In this document: positions 33,459 to 42,318 of the stretch, piece after piece | Layout of the letters: the number at the start of each line of letters is the position of its first letter | How positions within the stretch are numbered: position 1 is the first letter of the stretch | DNA from: Mycolicibacterium rhodesiae JS60 | GTDB lineage: Bacteria > Actinomycetota > Actinomycetes > Mycobacteriales > Mycobacteriaceae | NCBI GenBank assembly: GCA_000230935.2 | Contig: AGIQ01000005.1 | Coordinates: 186,001-250,000, forward strand | Direction: 5' to 3' | DNA length: 64,000 bases | Notes under the pieces: generated by a model | The model's input: the letters and a program-made list of their open reading frames with translations, nothing else | What the model was told of the DNA's origin: nothing | Databases searched by the model: none | Translations under genes and position numbers: made by a program

Positions 33459-34319
33459 TCAGACCGGGCTGGAACCCAGTTTGGCGCTCGACATGTCGCT
33501 GATCTCGGGCCAGCGCGTGGCAATGTCTTCAAGGCTCGGCGGTGCGGCGAAAGTGACACCGTCGTTCTGGAACTGAGCGACGCGCTGCACCAAGCCACCC
33601 CCGACGACGAAAACCGAACCGGTGTCGTTGTTCTCCTCGGAGACGAGGTATCCGACGGCGGGAGCCACCAGATCGGGGTTCAGCTTGTCGAGCAGTTCCC
33701 GGGGTGCGATGTCCTCGGTCATGCGGGTGGCGGCCAGCGGGGCCACCGCGTTGGCGGTGATGGCGTACTTCGCGCCCTCGATGGCCAGCGTGTTGATCAT
33801 GCCCACGAGCCCGAGCTTGGCCGCACCGTAGTTCGCCTGACCGAAGTTGCCGTAGATTCCCGCAGTGGAGGTCGCGACGACAACACGTCCGAAGCGCTGT
33901 TCGCGGAAGTGCGCCCATGCCGCGCGGACGACGTTGAAACCGCCGTACAGGTGGACCTTCAGTACGGAGTCGAAGTTGTCATCGGTCATCTTGTGGAATG
34001 CGCCGTCGCGAAGGATTCCCGCATTGCTGACCACGCCGTGCACCGCGCCGAACGTGTTGAGTGCCGTTTCCACGATCTCCGCAGCACCATCGGCCGTGGC
34101 GACCGACGAGTAGTTGGCGACAGCGTTTCCGCCGGCCGCCTGGATTTCCTCAACGACCTGATCGGCCATGCTCGTCCCGGAACCGGTTCCATCACGCGCT
34201 CCGCCGAGGTCGTTGACCACGACGAGTGCGCCGTTGCCCGCGAGGAAGCGCGCGTATGAGCGGCCCAAACCTCCCCCGGCTCCGGTCACGATGACGACCT
34301 TGTCCTGAACTCCGGGCAC
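33459..34319 (-). CDS. SDR, (3R)-hydroxyacyl-CoA dehydrogenase-like
   Basis: This 286-aa short-chain dehydrogenase has the NAD-binding TGAGGGLGRSYA, the segment VVVNDLGGARDGTGSG and the catalytic Ser/Tyr/Lys in TSTAGIYGNFGQANYGAAK. The NDLGG insertion is characteristic of the dehydrogenase domain of peroxisomal MFE-2 and bacterial homologues, which oxidise (3R)-hydroxyacyl-CoA. It complements the MaoC hydratase at 26534. First gene of the operon SDR-FadD-FadD behind operator site L. Confidence 0.88.
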   Translation of the reverse strand: MPGVQDKVVIVTGAGGGLGRSYARFLAGNGALVVVNDLGGARDGTGSGTSMADQVVEEIQAAGGNAVANYSSVATADGAAEIVETALNTFGAVHGVVSNAGILRDGAFHKMTDDNFDSVLKVHLYGGFNVVRAAWAHFREQRFGRVVVATSTAGIYGNFGQANYGAAKLGLVGMINTLAIEGAKYAITANAVAPLAATRMTEDIAPRELLDKLNPDLVAPAVGYLVSEENNDTGSVFVVGGGLVQRVAQFQNDGVTFAAPPSLEDIATRWPEISDMSSAKLGSSPV

Positions 34320-34354
34320 GACTACCGCCTCTCCTGTCGGTTCACACGCCTATT

Positions 34355-34373
34355 TGAATCTAGTTTAAAATCT
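34355..34373 (+). promoter_or_regulatory. Island operator-like element, site L
   Basis: TGAATCTAGTTTAAAATCT is a strong match, 36 bp upstream of the leftward SDR-FadD-FadD operon. Confidence 0.65.
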
Positions 34374-34430
34374 TCCCAACGGTCAAGGATGCTGCGTCAA
34401 ACCATGTTCACGGCGCCTGACCGGTGGCAT

Positions 34431-34449
34431 CTACTCTCGATTAAACCGA
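34431..34449 (+). promoter_or_regulatory. Island operator-like element, site M
   Basis: CTACTCTCGATTAAACCGA lies 17 bp upstream of the GTG of the luciferase-like gene at 34466 and just before its GGAGG ribosome-binding site. Confidence 0.55.
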
Positions 34450-34465
34450 TCAACCGGAGGATCTC

Positions 34466-35518
34466 GTGAAGCTGGGAATGCCCATCACCTACGGCGAGGA
34501 TTTCGCACAGACCGTCGATCAGTTGCTTCAGTACGAGAACGCGGGACTGGACCGGGTGATGATCCCCGAGGCCTACGGGTTCGACGCCGTCACACAGATG
34601 GGCTATGTCGCGGCCAGAACCGCCACCATCGAACTCGCATTCGGCATCCTCCCGATGTACAGCCGTACGCCCACCAACCTTGCCATGACCGCGGCCGGTC
34701 TCGACTACGTCAGCGCGGGCCGGTGCATCCTGGGCATCGGAGCATCCGGGCCACAAGTCATCGAAGGGTTCCACGGCGTCCCATTCGACGCTCCAGTCGC
34801 CCGCGCTCGGGAACACGTCGAAATCTGCCGCATGATCTGGCGTCGCGACCGAACCGACTACGACGGCACCTACTATCAGCTTCCATTGCGCGGCGGTACC
34901 GGCACGGGAAAACCACTGAAGTTGCTCAATTACCCAGTCCGCGACCGGATTCCACTGGCACTCGCCGCCATCGGACCCCGCAATGTTGAATTGGCCGCCG
35001 AGATCTTCGACGAGTGGCAGCCGTTCCTTTTCATACCCGACCTCGTGGAGGAAGCTTTCGGCGAGGCCCTGAACGCGGGCCGGACCAAGCGTGATCCCAG
35101 ACTAGATCGCCTGGGTATCGCCGCTCAGACCACGCTGTTGATCACCGACGATCCCGCGCGCGAGGCGGCCGCGCTGGATGCGGTACGCCACCACGCGGCG
35201 CTGTACATCGGCGGTATGGGCGCACGCGGAAAGAACTTCTACACCGCGCTGGCTGGTCGGTACGGCTACGGCGACGCGGCGCAACAGATCCAGGATCTCT
35301 ATCTGGGCGGCCGCAAGACCGAAGCCGCGGCCGCAGTGCCTCTCGAACTGGCGCGTCGTTTGGCGTTGATCGGATCGCCGAAGTACGTCCGCGAAAGGCT
35401 CGAGGTATACGCAGCCGCCGGCGTCAGTTGCCTGCTCGTCAGCCCGGCCGCCGAGACCCACGAGGAGCGCCTCGCGCAGATGTCCATGCTTCGCGATGAG
35501 CTCTGGCCGGAGCTGTAG
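34466..35518 (+). CDS. Luciferase-like F420-dependent oxidoreductase
   Basis: This 350-aa luciferase-like TIM-barrel protein starts at GTG 34466 after CGGAGGATCTC. Features are KLGMPITYGEDFAQT, a central RCILGIGASGPQVIEGFHG and a C-terminal GSPKYVRERLEVYAAAGVS. It belongs to the same superfamily as the protein at 10619 but to a different branch. It is probably a monocistronic unit, bounded by operator site M and a GC-rich hairpin after the stop. The most likely cofactor is F420, by family habit rather than direct evidence. Confidence 0.87.
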   Translation: MKLGMPITYGEDFAQTVDQLLQYENAGLDRVMIPEAYGFDAVTQMGYVAARTATIELAFGILPMYSRTPTNLAMTAAGLDYVSAGRCILGIGASGPQVIEGFHGVPFDAPVARAREHVEICRMIWRRDRTDYDGTYYQLPLRGGTGTGKPLKLLNYPVRDRIPLALAAIGPRNVELAAEIFDEWQPFLFIPDLVEEAFGEALNAGRTKRDPRLDRLGIAAQTTLLITDDPAREAAALDAVRHHAALYIGGMGARGKNFYTALAGRYGYGDAAQQIQDLYLGGRKTEAAAAVPLELARRLALIGSPKYVRERLEVYAAAGVSCLLVSPAAETHEERLAQMSMLRDELWPEL

Positions 35519-35544
35519 CGAGCCAGCTCAACCGCATCACGGTA

Positions 35545-35568
35545 GCCCGCCGACCCCTCCCGGCGGGC
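35545..35568 (+). terminator. Hairpin after the luciferase-like gene
   Basis: GCCCGCCG (35545-35552) pairs perfectly with CGGCGGGC (35561-35568) around an 8-base loop, 27 bp after the stop at 35518. No T tract follows, as is common for mycobacterial terminators. Confidence 0.55.
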
Positions 35569-35578
35569 TCCGCCGTCT

Positions 35579-35597
35579 CGAATATGAACTAAAACCA
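35579..35597 (+). promoter_or_regulatory. Island operator-like element, site N
   Basis: CGAATATGAACTAAAACCA lies in the region upstream of the flavin monooxygenase at 35797. Confidence 0.45.
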
Positions 35598-35688
35598 GCC
35601 TCCCTCACAAGGCAATTGTGCCGCTCGGTCGAGCGGATTATCCGTGCTGAACGTACTTCTCGTCCGGCATCCAGTCGTCGCCGAATAT

Positions 35689-35707
35689 TGATTATGAATT
35701 AAAAATA
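35689..35707 (+). promoter_or_regulatory. Island operator-like element, site O
   Basis: TGATTATGAATTAAAAATA lies 90 bp upstream of the monooxygenase start. Sites N and O are 110 bp apart, centre to centre. Confidence 0.5.
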
Positions 35708-35796
35708 TCTCTCTGAAATGTTGACTCGCGTCAGGATTTGGGTCTACCGTCATCCCGAGCGACACGTGATGCCCGCCACAGTCCACAAGGAGCGCA

Positions 35797-37170
35797 ATGC
35801 CCACCACGCCTCGGACCGCGATCATCGGCGCGGGAATCAGCGGATTGACCACCGCGAAGAATCTCGCCGATGCCGGAATTGAGTTCGACTGCTTCGAGTC
35901 ATCGGACCGAGTCGGAGGCAACTGGGCCTTCCGCAACCCCAACGGCCACTCCAGCGCCTATCGGTCACTACACATCGACACGTCGCGTGATCTCTTGTGC
36001 TTCAGAGACTTCCCGATGGACCCCAGCCTGCCCGACTACCCGCACCACTCCCAGATCAAGACCTACCTCGACCAATACACGGATGCATTCGGGCTGCGCG
36101 AGCGCATCCGATTCAACACCGCGGTGACACATGCCCGCCGCATCACCGGTGGCGGTTGGGAAATCACCACCAATGACGGCCGCACACAGCACTACGACGC
36201 CCTCGTCGTCGCCAACGGCCATCACTGGGACCCGCGTTTCCCCGACTTCCCCGGCGAGTTCGCGGGACAGAGCATCCACTCTCACGCATACATCGACCCC
36301 ACCGAGCCGTTGGACCTGTGCGGCAAGCGCATCGTCGTCGTGGGCATCGGGAACTCGGCGGCCGACATCGTGTCCGAGTTGTCCCAAAAGTCTTGGCGCA
36401 ATACCGTTTATCTATCGACCCGCTCGGGCGCCTGGGTTGTCCCCAAGTACATCTTCGGCATGACCTCGGACAAGATCGCACGAACGCTCCCTGTCATCCC
36501 GCTGTCCTGGCAACGCAGGGCCATCCGACCGGTGGCGAGGATTCTCTTCGGTGACCCTGAGCACTACGGCCTGCCGACGCCGAATCACCACTTCCTCGAG
36601 GCTCATCCGACGCAGTCCGCCGAGTTATTGATGAGGCTCGGCGCCGGTGATGCCGTAGCCAAGCCGAACGTGGAACGCCTCGACGGCGACCGCGTGGTGT
36701 TCGCCGACGGTTCGGTTGTCGAAGCAGACGTCATCATCTACGCCACGGGTTACAACATCACGTTCCCCTTCTTCGATCCCGAATTCCTGTCGGCTCCCAA
36801 TAACAAGTTGTCGCTGTACAAACGCATGTTCAAACCGGGAATCGACGACCTCGTGTTCGTAGGGTTCGCCCAGGCTCTACCCACCTTGTTTCCCTTCGTC
36901 GAATGCCAGGCTCGGCTCGCCTCAGCCTATTTGGCAGGCACATACCGGCCGCCGGCGCCTGCCGAGATGCAACGCGTGATTGAAGCCGACGAACGCAAGT
37001 ACACTGGCCACTTCGTCGACTCGCCGCGCCATACCCAACAAGTCGACTACTTCGATTACGAGCGCGACATCCGCAAGCGCGAACTTCCCGCCGGCCGCAA
37101 GCGGGTCGAGAAGTCCGGCCCCGTGACCCTTACTCGGCCTCTCGCCGCGGTGGTCTCCGATGCCAGCTGA
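35797..37170 (+). CDS. Flavin-containing monooxygenase
   Basis: This 457-aa FMO/Baeyer-Villiger-like protein has the FAD-binding GAGISGLTTAKNL, the segment VVANGHHWDPRFPDFPG where family members carry their signature, the NADPH-binding VVVGIGNSAADI and the C-terminal YATGYNITFPFF. It would add one oxygen to a heteroatom or ketone. It heads a five-gene rightward operon (monooxygenase, TetR, hydrolase, alcohol dehydrogenase, SDR) behind sites N and O. If it acts on a ketone, the downstream hydrolase could open the resulting ester or lactone; this is an inference. Confidence 0.9.
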   Translation: MPTTPRTAIIGAGISGLTTAKNLADAGIEFDCFESSDRVGGNWAFRNPNGHSSAYRSLHIDTSRDLLCFRDFPMDPSLPDYPHHSQIKTYLDQYTDAFGLRERIRFNTAVTHARRITGGGWEITTNDGRTQHYDALVVANGHHWDPRFPDFPGEFAGQSIHSHAYIDPTEPLDLCGKRIVVVGIGNSAADIVSELSQKSWRNTVYLSTRSGAWVVPKYIFGMTSDKIARTLPVIPLSWQRRAIRPVARILFGDPEHYGLPTPNHHFLEAHPTQSAELLMRLGAGDAVAKPNVERLDGDRVVFADGSVVEADVIIYATGYNITFPFFDPEFLSAPNNKLSLYKRMFKPGIDDLVFVGFAQALPTLFPFVECQARLASAYLAGTYRPPAPAEMQRVIEADERKYTGHFVDSPRHTQQVDYFDYERDIRKRELPAGRKRVEKSGPVTLTRPLAAVVSDAS

Positions 37171-37780
37171 TACGCGCCGCGCCCCCCGGCGCAACCCGGC
37201 ACGCCCGCAACCGCGCGGCGAGCAACGCAAGGTCTACTTGCTCGACGCACTCGCCTCCCAACTCCAGCACCAGTCCCTGGCCGATGTGTCGGTTGCCGAC
37301 GTCGCCGACAAGGCCGGAGTCGGACGATCGGCGTTCTACTTCTACTTTCGGGGCAAGCACGAAGCGGTCACACACCTCTTGGAGGACATCTTCGTCGAGC
37401 AGGTGTCGGGCGTCACGGAGCAGATCAACGCTCCGGGCGATCCCCGCGCCAACCTCGATTCGGCGCTCTGGTTGGTCGTCGACTCATGGTGCAGGCAGCG
37501 GACCCTGTTCATCGCGATGCTCGATGCACGAGACTCCGATACCGGCACGCGCACCGTGTGGGAGGCCTGGCTGCGACGCTACGAGGACTTCGCCACCGAG
37601 TACGTATCCAAACACGCCGCCACCTGCCCGGTGGAGGCGCGCGACCTCGCTCACGGCCTGATCTCCCTCAACGAGCGGGTTCTCGAACGTCATCTGCGCA
37701 GCGGGTCCGACGACTCAGCCCGCGTACACGCCACCCTGGTGCACATGTGGACCACAGCGATCTTCGGCGGAACCCGGTGA
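37160..37780 (+). CDS. TetR/AcrR family transcriptional regulator
   Basis: This 206-aa regulator overlaps the monooxygenase stop by 11 bp and the hydrolase start by 3 bases. The helix-turn-helix is SLADVSVADVADKAGV followed by GRSAFYFYFRGKHEAV. It is not closely similar to the two TetR proteins at 584 and 6139. Lying inside the operon it probably autoregulates or fine-tunes the oxygenation branch. Confidence 0.86.
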   Translation: MPADTRRAPRRNPARPQPRGEQRKVYLLDALASQLQHQSLADVSVADVADKAGVGRSAFYFYFRGKHEAVTHLLEDIFVEQVSGVTEQINAPGDPRANLDSALWLVVDSWCRQRTLFIAMLDARDSDTGTRTVWEAWLRRYEDFATEYVSKHAATCPVEARDLAHGLISLNERVLERHLRSGSDDSARVHATLVHMWTTAIFGGTR

Positions 37781-38700
37781 GCATCATCGGTATTCGCACA
37801 CCCGACGGCGGCATGCTCGCGGGCGATCACTACCCAGCGTTAACGGATTCACTGGACGGTCCACTCGGTCGACCGTGTGTCGTGATGGCTCACGGGGTCG
37901 GAGCGACACGGGACTGCGGACTCGAGGAATTCGCCCGTGGCTTCGCCCGAGCCGGCGCCGACGTGATCACCTTCGACTACCGAAATTTCGCGGGATCCTC
38001 AGGGCAACCGCGGCAACTGGTGGACCTGCGCGGCCAACTCAGCGACTACCGCAGCGCCATTGCCTACGCCCGCCGACTGCCAGGAGTCGATCCAGAGCGG
38101 ATCGCGGTGTGGGGCGTCTCGCTCTCGGGCGGCCACGTGTTGGAGGTCGCCGCCCACGACCCGCACATCGCGGCAGTCATCAGCGTCACGCCCGCCGTCG
38201 ACGGACTTGCCGCCGTCGCACAGATCATTCGTAATCACGGCGTCTTTCACGTGGGACGCCTGTTCGCACGCGGCGTCGTCGACCGCATCGGCGCGGCGAT
38301 CGGCCGCCAACCGCTGATGCTGCCCATCGTCGCTCGGCCGGGCGCGCCGGGTGCACTCACCTCACCCGGCGCAAGTGAACGCATGCATGCCATTGCCGGA
38401 CCGACGTGGCGCAACACCATCGCGGCCCGCCTCCTGCTGCGTATCGGGCTGTACCGGCCCGCTCGCCGCTCTTCAATCGCGTGTCCGATCCTGATGCAGA
38501 TCGCCGAGGGTGATCAGTCCGCCCCGCCCGCCGCTGCGGAACGCGCGGCAGTTCGTCTGCGCGCCACCGTGCGTCGCTATCCGGCCGACCACTTCGACGT
38601 CTACCCCGGCGGCCCGGTGCACGGCCGGGTTCTGGCGCACCAATGCGAGTTCCTCCGTCGAGTGTTCGCCAACATCGAGACGTTGGCAGTAACAGCATGA
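37777..38700 (+). CDS. Alpha/beta hydrolase
   Basis: This 307-aa protein starts at GTG 37777, overlapping the TetR stop (GTGA). The nucleophile elbow is WGVSLSGGHVL, the probable acid is in AEGDQSAPP and the histidine in PADHFDVYPGG. The N-terminal VVMAHGVGATRDCGLEEFA matches the S15/dienelactone-hydrolase-like branch. It likely cleaves an ester, lactone or thioester. The next gene's ATG overlaps its stop. Confidence 0.85.
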   Translation: MSIIGIRTPDGGMLAGDHYPALTDSLDGPLGRPCVVMAHGVGATRDCGLEEFARGFARAGADVITFDYRNFAGSSGQPRQLVDLRGQLSDYRSAIAYARRLPGVDPERIAVWGVSLSGGHVLEVAAHDPHIAAVISVTPAVDGLAAVAQIIRNHGVFHVGRLFARGVVDRIGAAIGRQPLMLPIVARPGAPGALTSPGASERMHAIAGPTWRNTIAARLLLRIGLYRPARRSSIACPILMQIAEGDQSAPPAAAERAAVRLRATVRRYPADHFDVYPGGPVHGRVLAHQCEFLRRVFANIETLAVTA

Positions 38701-39737
38701 AGGCGGTCCGACTCGTAGCACCGACGGTCCTCAAGATCGACGACGTGGACGTGCCCGCCCCCGGGGAAGGCGAGGTGCTACTGAAGGTTGCCGCTGCCGG
38801 CATCTGCCACTCCGACCTGCACATCGTGTCGCTGCCGGAGGAAATCCTTCCACTGCCTCTGACGCTCGGACACGAAACCGCCGGCCACATCGTGGATCTC
38901 GGCCCCGGGGTTACCGGGTGGTCAGTCGGCCAAGGCGCGTTGGTTCACCTCATCTGGGCGTGCGGTTCGTGTTCTGCGTGCGCTCGCGGCGACGACAACG
39001 TATGTCACGGCGCCGGGCGAATGGCTCAACCACCCACACCAGGGCTCGGCCCCGCCGGCGGTATGGCCGAATACATGCTGGTTCCCGCTCGCTATCTCGT
39101 CGCACTGGGGGATTTGGACCCCGTTCAGGCGGCGCCGCTGGCAGACGCCGGAATGACGCCGTATCACGTGATCCGTAACTCACTCGACGTGCTGCAACCC
39201 GGCGCGACGGCCCTGGTCATCGGCATCGGCGGACTCGGACACGTTGCCGTACAACTACTTCGGCAGCTCACCGGGTCGCGGATCGTCGCGGTAGACGTGA
39301 CCGAGAAGCGCCTCGAAGCCGCCACGCGGCACGGCGCGGACCTCGTCCTGCTCGCCGACGAGACGGCGCCGAGTGCGATCCTCGATGCGACCAACGGCAG
39401 AGGTGCGGCCGCAGTGTTCGACTTTGTTGGCAATCAGTCGAGCGCAGATCTGGCGGTGAACACCGTTGCGCCCGACGGGATCTATCAACTTGTGGGTATC
39501 GGGGGCGGCCGGCCGGTCATCGATGCGGTGCCACGATTCGGTGTCGGCTGGCCGTACGGTGCGGCGGTGCGAACCTCGTACGGCGGCACCAAGTCCGACC
39601 TGCTGGCGTGCGTCGCACTGGCAAACGCAGGACGCCTGCACCTCGACGTCGAGACCTTCGCGCTCGATGACGCGCTCACGGCCTTCGATCGTCTTCACAC
39701 GGGCTCCATCAACGGAAGGGCAGTGCTGTGTCCGTAA
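38697..39737 (+). CDS. Zinc-dependent alcohol dehydrogenase (medium-chain)
   Basis: This 346-aa MDR protein starts at ATG 38697 (ATGA overlap with the hydrolase). Catalytic zinc ligands are Cys37 in GICHSDLH and His59/Glu60 in LGHETAG. The structural zinc lobe has four cysteines in CGSCSACARGDDNVC. The NAD(P)-binding motif is GIGGLGHVAVQLL. It would oxidise an alcohol, perhaps one released by the hydrolase, to an aldehyde or ketone. Confidence 0.92.
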   Translation: MKAVRLVAPTVLKIDDVDVPAPGEGEVLLKVAAAGICHSDLHIVSLPEEILPLPLTLGHETAGHIVDLGPGVTGWSVGQGALVHLIWACGSCSACARGDDNVCHGAGRMAQPPTPGLGPAGGMAEYMLVPARYLVALGDLDPVQAAPLADAGMTPYHVIRNSLDVLQPGATALVIGIGGLGHVAVQLLRQLTGSRIVAVDVTEKRLEAATRHGADLVLLADETAPSAILDATNGRGAAAVFDFVGNQSSADLAVNTVAPDGIYQLVGIGGGRPVIDAVPRFGVGWPYGAAVRTSYGGTKSDLLACVALANAGRLHLDVETFALDDALTAFDRLHTGSINGRAVLCP

Positions 39738-40525
39738 CAGGAAGATTCCGCGAGCGTGTCGTCCTGATCACCGGAGGAGCCCGGGGCATGGGAGCCGAGC
39801 ATGCGCGCGGCTTCGCATCCGAGGGCGCGCGGGTGGTCATCTGCGACGTACTCGACCACGAGGGTCGAGCACTCGCTGACGAGATCGGCTCGGGCGCCCG
39901 CTATGTCCAACTGGACGTCAGCGATGAAACCCAATGGCGTGCCGCACTGGATTCGGTCGCAGCCGAGGAGGGCGCCTTGCACGTCCTCGTCAACAACGCC
40001 GGCATCAGCGGCGTCCCCGCGCCGCTCACCGCGACCGACCTCGACGTCTGGCACCAGGTGTTGGCAGTCAATCTCGATGGCGTGTTCCTCGGAATCAAGA
40101 CCGCGGCGCCACTCATCGCAGGCAGCGGTGGCGGTGCGATCATCAACATCTCGTCCTTCGCCGGGCTGATCGGCTCCCCCCTGCTGGGTGCCTACGCGGC
40201 CAGCAAGTTTGCGATCCGCGGGTTGACCAAGGTCGCCGCAATGGAACTGGGGGCACAGGGCATCAGGGTGAATTCTGTTCACCCCGGCTATATCAGAACA
40301 CCTCTGCTGGAGGGGATTCCAGACGACGCGGTGCATGGTCGACTGGCGATCGAACGCATCGCCACGCCCGAGGACGTCACCCCAGTGGTGATGTTCGCCG
40401 CCAGCGACGATGCCCGCTACTGCACTGGCGCGGAGTTCGCCGTCGACGGCGGCTGGTCGGCGGGTGAGCCGACACCCATCTTCGTAGCACCCGGTGCGGA
40501 GATGCCGACCCAACTGCCGGTCTGA
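39728..40525 (+). CDS. Short-chain dehydrogenase/reductase
   Basis: This 265-aa classical SDR starts at GTG 39728, overlapping the alcohol dehydrogenase by 10 bp. The cofactor motif is TGGARGMGAEHARG with Asp in CDVLDHEG suggesting NAD preference. NNAGISG and the catalytic Ser, Tyr and Lys in ISSFAGLIGSPLLGAYAASK are present. It resembles 3-alpha/20-beta-hydroxysteroid dehydrogenase-like SDRs in layout. Last gene of the operon; it converges with the membrane protein at 40659. Confidence 0.9.
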   Translation: MSVTGRFRERVVLITGGARGMGAEHARGFASEGARVVICDVLDHEGRALADEIGSGARYVQLDVSDETQWRAALDSVAAEEGALHVLVNNAGISGVPAPLTATDLDVWHQVLAVNLDGVFLGIKTAAPLIAGSGGGAIINISSFAGLIGSPLLGAYAASKFAIRGLTKVAAMELGAQGIRVNSVHPGYIRTPLLEGIPDDAVHGRLAIERIATPEDVTPVVMFAASDDARYCTGAEFAVDGGWSAGEPTPIFVAPGAEMPTQLPV

Positions 40526-40658
40526 CGGTTCTGCCACTCATGTTCTGCTTGGCGTGGCCACGCGTTGTCGGCACAGCCTGTTCCGATCACCAAAAGGCCG
40601 CGCCGCAGCCGACCGCACGTGCATGCAGGGCGTCACTGTGCCGAAACGGTCAGTGTTC

Positions 40659-41369
40659 TCACGCGGGAAGTGGCACCCCTTGGGCGGATTCGCCTTGCAA
40701 GGATTTGTTCGCCTGCACGCACGCCCATGACATCACGCACAGGAAGATGCAATACGTCGTCAGCGCCAGCCAGAACACAAAGACGCCGTTCCACCCGAAG
40801 GGACCGCTGTGGAAGAAGAACGCGAGAACATCCGGGATGAACGACATCGCAACGAAGAGGTTCACGTAACCCACCCAGCGTGGAAAGACTGTCCGCTTGC
40901 TGGTTAGCACCGCAATGCCGATGGCGACGTTCTGCAGACAAAACAGCATGATCGCGGGAAACAAGATGAGCCAGCCCATGTCGTGGAGTAGCAACACCGT
41001 ATCGTCGGACCGGTCGGTGCGGAAGGTGGCCATGGCCCACAGCAGCATTGGCAGCAAATTGACCAAGAGCGTCGCCGTTCCGGTGGCCAATTGGGTGAAA
41101 GCCAGTACCGGGCTGCGGCCCTCGGCCCGAAGCATGTGCGTCGTAATCACAGCGAGCAGCGGTGCGTAGAGAACGATTCCCAGCGAGGCGATGACGAAAC
41201 CGACACCCGTCATCGTGGGATTCCCGAGGTAGAACTCGCGTACCTCGGACATCGGCGCACTCGGTCCCATAGGTAGAGGTAGCACTCCGGCGATCAGCCA
41301 GCCAACAAGGGTGACGAACACAGCGGCGGGTCCGCCGAGCGCACATGCATTGTGAACGCCAGGGCTCAC
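40659..41369 (-). CDS. Multi-pass membrane protein, paralogue of the 1-447 protein
   Basis: This 236-aa protein has about seven hydrophobic segments and no catalytic motif that I recognise. A central LLPMLLWAMATFRTDRS followed by LHDMGW matches the protein cut at the left edge. The start is the GTG 41369, with AGGAAG just upstream. Operator site P (41396-41414) lies directly ahead of it, placing it in the regulon. A transport, sensing or membrane-adaptation role is possible, but none can be supported. Confidence 0.78.
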   Translation of the reverse strand: MSPGVHNACALGGPAAVFVTLVGWLIAGVLPLPMGPSAPMSEVREFYLGNPTMTGVGFVIASLGIVLYAPLLAVITTHMLRAEGRSPVLAFTQLATGTATLLVNLLPMLLWAMATFRTDRSDDTVLLLHDMGWLILFPAIMLFCLQNVAIGIAVLTSKRTVFPRWVGYVNLFVAMSFIPDVLAFFFHSGPFGWNGVFVFWLALTTYCIFLCVMSWACVQANKSLQGESAQGVPLPA

Positions 41370-41395
41370 GGCTTCCTACTTTCCCACCGACTTTT

Positions 41396-41414
41396 TTAAC
41401 ATAGAATAAATGGG
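41396..41414 (+). promoter_or_regulatory. Island operator-like element, site P
   Basis: TTAACATAGAATAAATGGG lies 27 bp upstream of the membrane protein GTG on the reverse strand. Confidence 0.5.
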
Positions 41415-41554
41415 AATTTAGCCGCTCACGTGATGTCTCGTCAAGGGTGGGCCCCATTTCAGGATGGAGCAGGCCACCACGGCGATGAGCGACCTGCCGG
41501 CGGTCCCACCGCGAGCCGCTGGGTGTCCGTCCTCGACGCGGCTGCGAACGGCCA

Positions 41555-42289
41555 TCACATGTATCTCCCGCCACCGACCTCGAGAACGGATCCGGTGATG
41601 TAGCTCGACAACGGGCTCGCCAGGAACACGACGGCGCCGGCGACCTCGGCCGGCTCGCCGGCCCGCTTCATCGGAACGGCGGCTTCGCGCTCGGCGAAGA
41701 CGTCTGGTGGCATCGCCGCTGTCATGGCGGTGCGGATGAGGCCGGGTTGGATCGCGTTGACACGCACGTTGTGGTGCGCGACCTCTTTAGCCGCCGCCTT
41801 CGTAAGTCCGACGATGCCGGCTTTCGCTGCGCTGTAGTTGGTTTGGCCTGGATTTCCCGACTTGCCGGATAGCGAGGAGATGTTGACGATGCTGCCGCTC
41901 TTCTGTTCACGCATGATCGCGGAGGCGTAACGCACGCCGAGCCAGGTGCCTCGCAGGTGCACGGTGACGACGGCATCGAAGTCGGCAACCGTCATTCTTT
42001 TCAATGACGCATCGCGGGTGATGCCCGCATTGTTGACGAAGAGGTCGAGACGGCCGAACTCGCCAGTCGTCGCAGTGACCAAGCGCTCGACATCGTCTTC
42101 GGAAGTGACGTCACAGGCATAGCCGACGGAATCGTAACGATCCGCCGCGGTCTTGGCGGCGGCACCGTCGATGTCCGCGAACACAACCTTCGCACCGTGC
42201 TCAGTCAGGACCCGCCCGATCTCCAGTCCGATGCCCTGGCCCGACCCGGTCACCACCGCGACCTGACCCGCCAGGAGTGCTTCAGCCAT
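41555..42289 (-). CDS. Short-chain dehydrogenase/reductase (FabG-like)
   Basis: This 244-aa SDR has TGSGQGIGLEIGRVL, ADIDG after the second strand, NNAGITRDASLKRM and the catalytic set in ISSLSGKSGNPGQTNYSAAK. The C-terminus SSYITGSVLEVGGGRYM is typical of FabG-type 3-oxoacyl reductases. It shares a divergent control region with the acyl-CoA dehydrogenase at 42470, containing operator site Q. It may act on a 3-hydroxyacyl or other hydroxyl intermediate. Confidence 0.9.
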   Translation of the reverse strand: MAEALLAGQVAVVTGSGQGIGLEIGRVLTEHGAKVVFADIDGAAAKTAADRYDSVGYACDVTSEDDVERLVTATTGEFGRLDLFVNNAGITRDASLKRMTVADFDAVVTVHLRGTWLGVRYASAIMREQKSGSIVNISSLSGKSGNPGQTNYSAAKAGIVGLTKAAAKEVAHHNVRVNAIQPGLIRTAMTAAMPPDVFAEREAAVPMKRAGEPAEVAGAVVFLASPLSSYITGSVLEVGGGRYM

Positions 42290-42318
42290 CGTCTTGCGCT
42301 CCGCTCTTTCGATAATTT

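Noticed and set aside
32556..34259. 567-codon rightward open frame
   Set aside because: It is antisense to the acyl-CoA synthetase and SDR genes, which carry all family motifs. No family pattern is seen in the antisense product.
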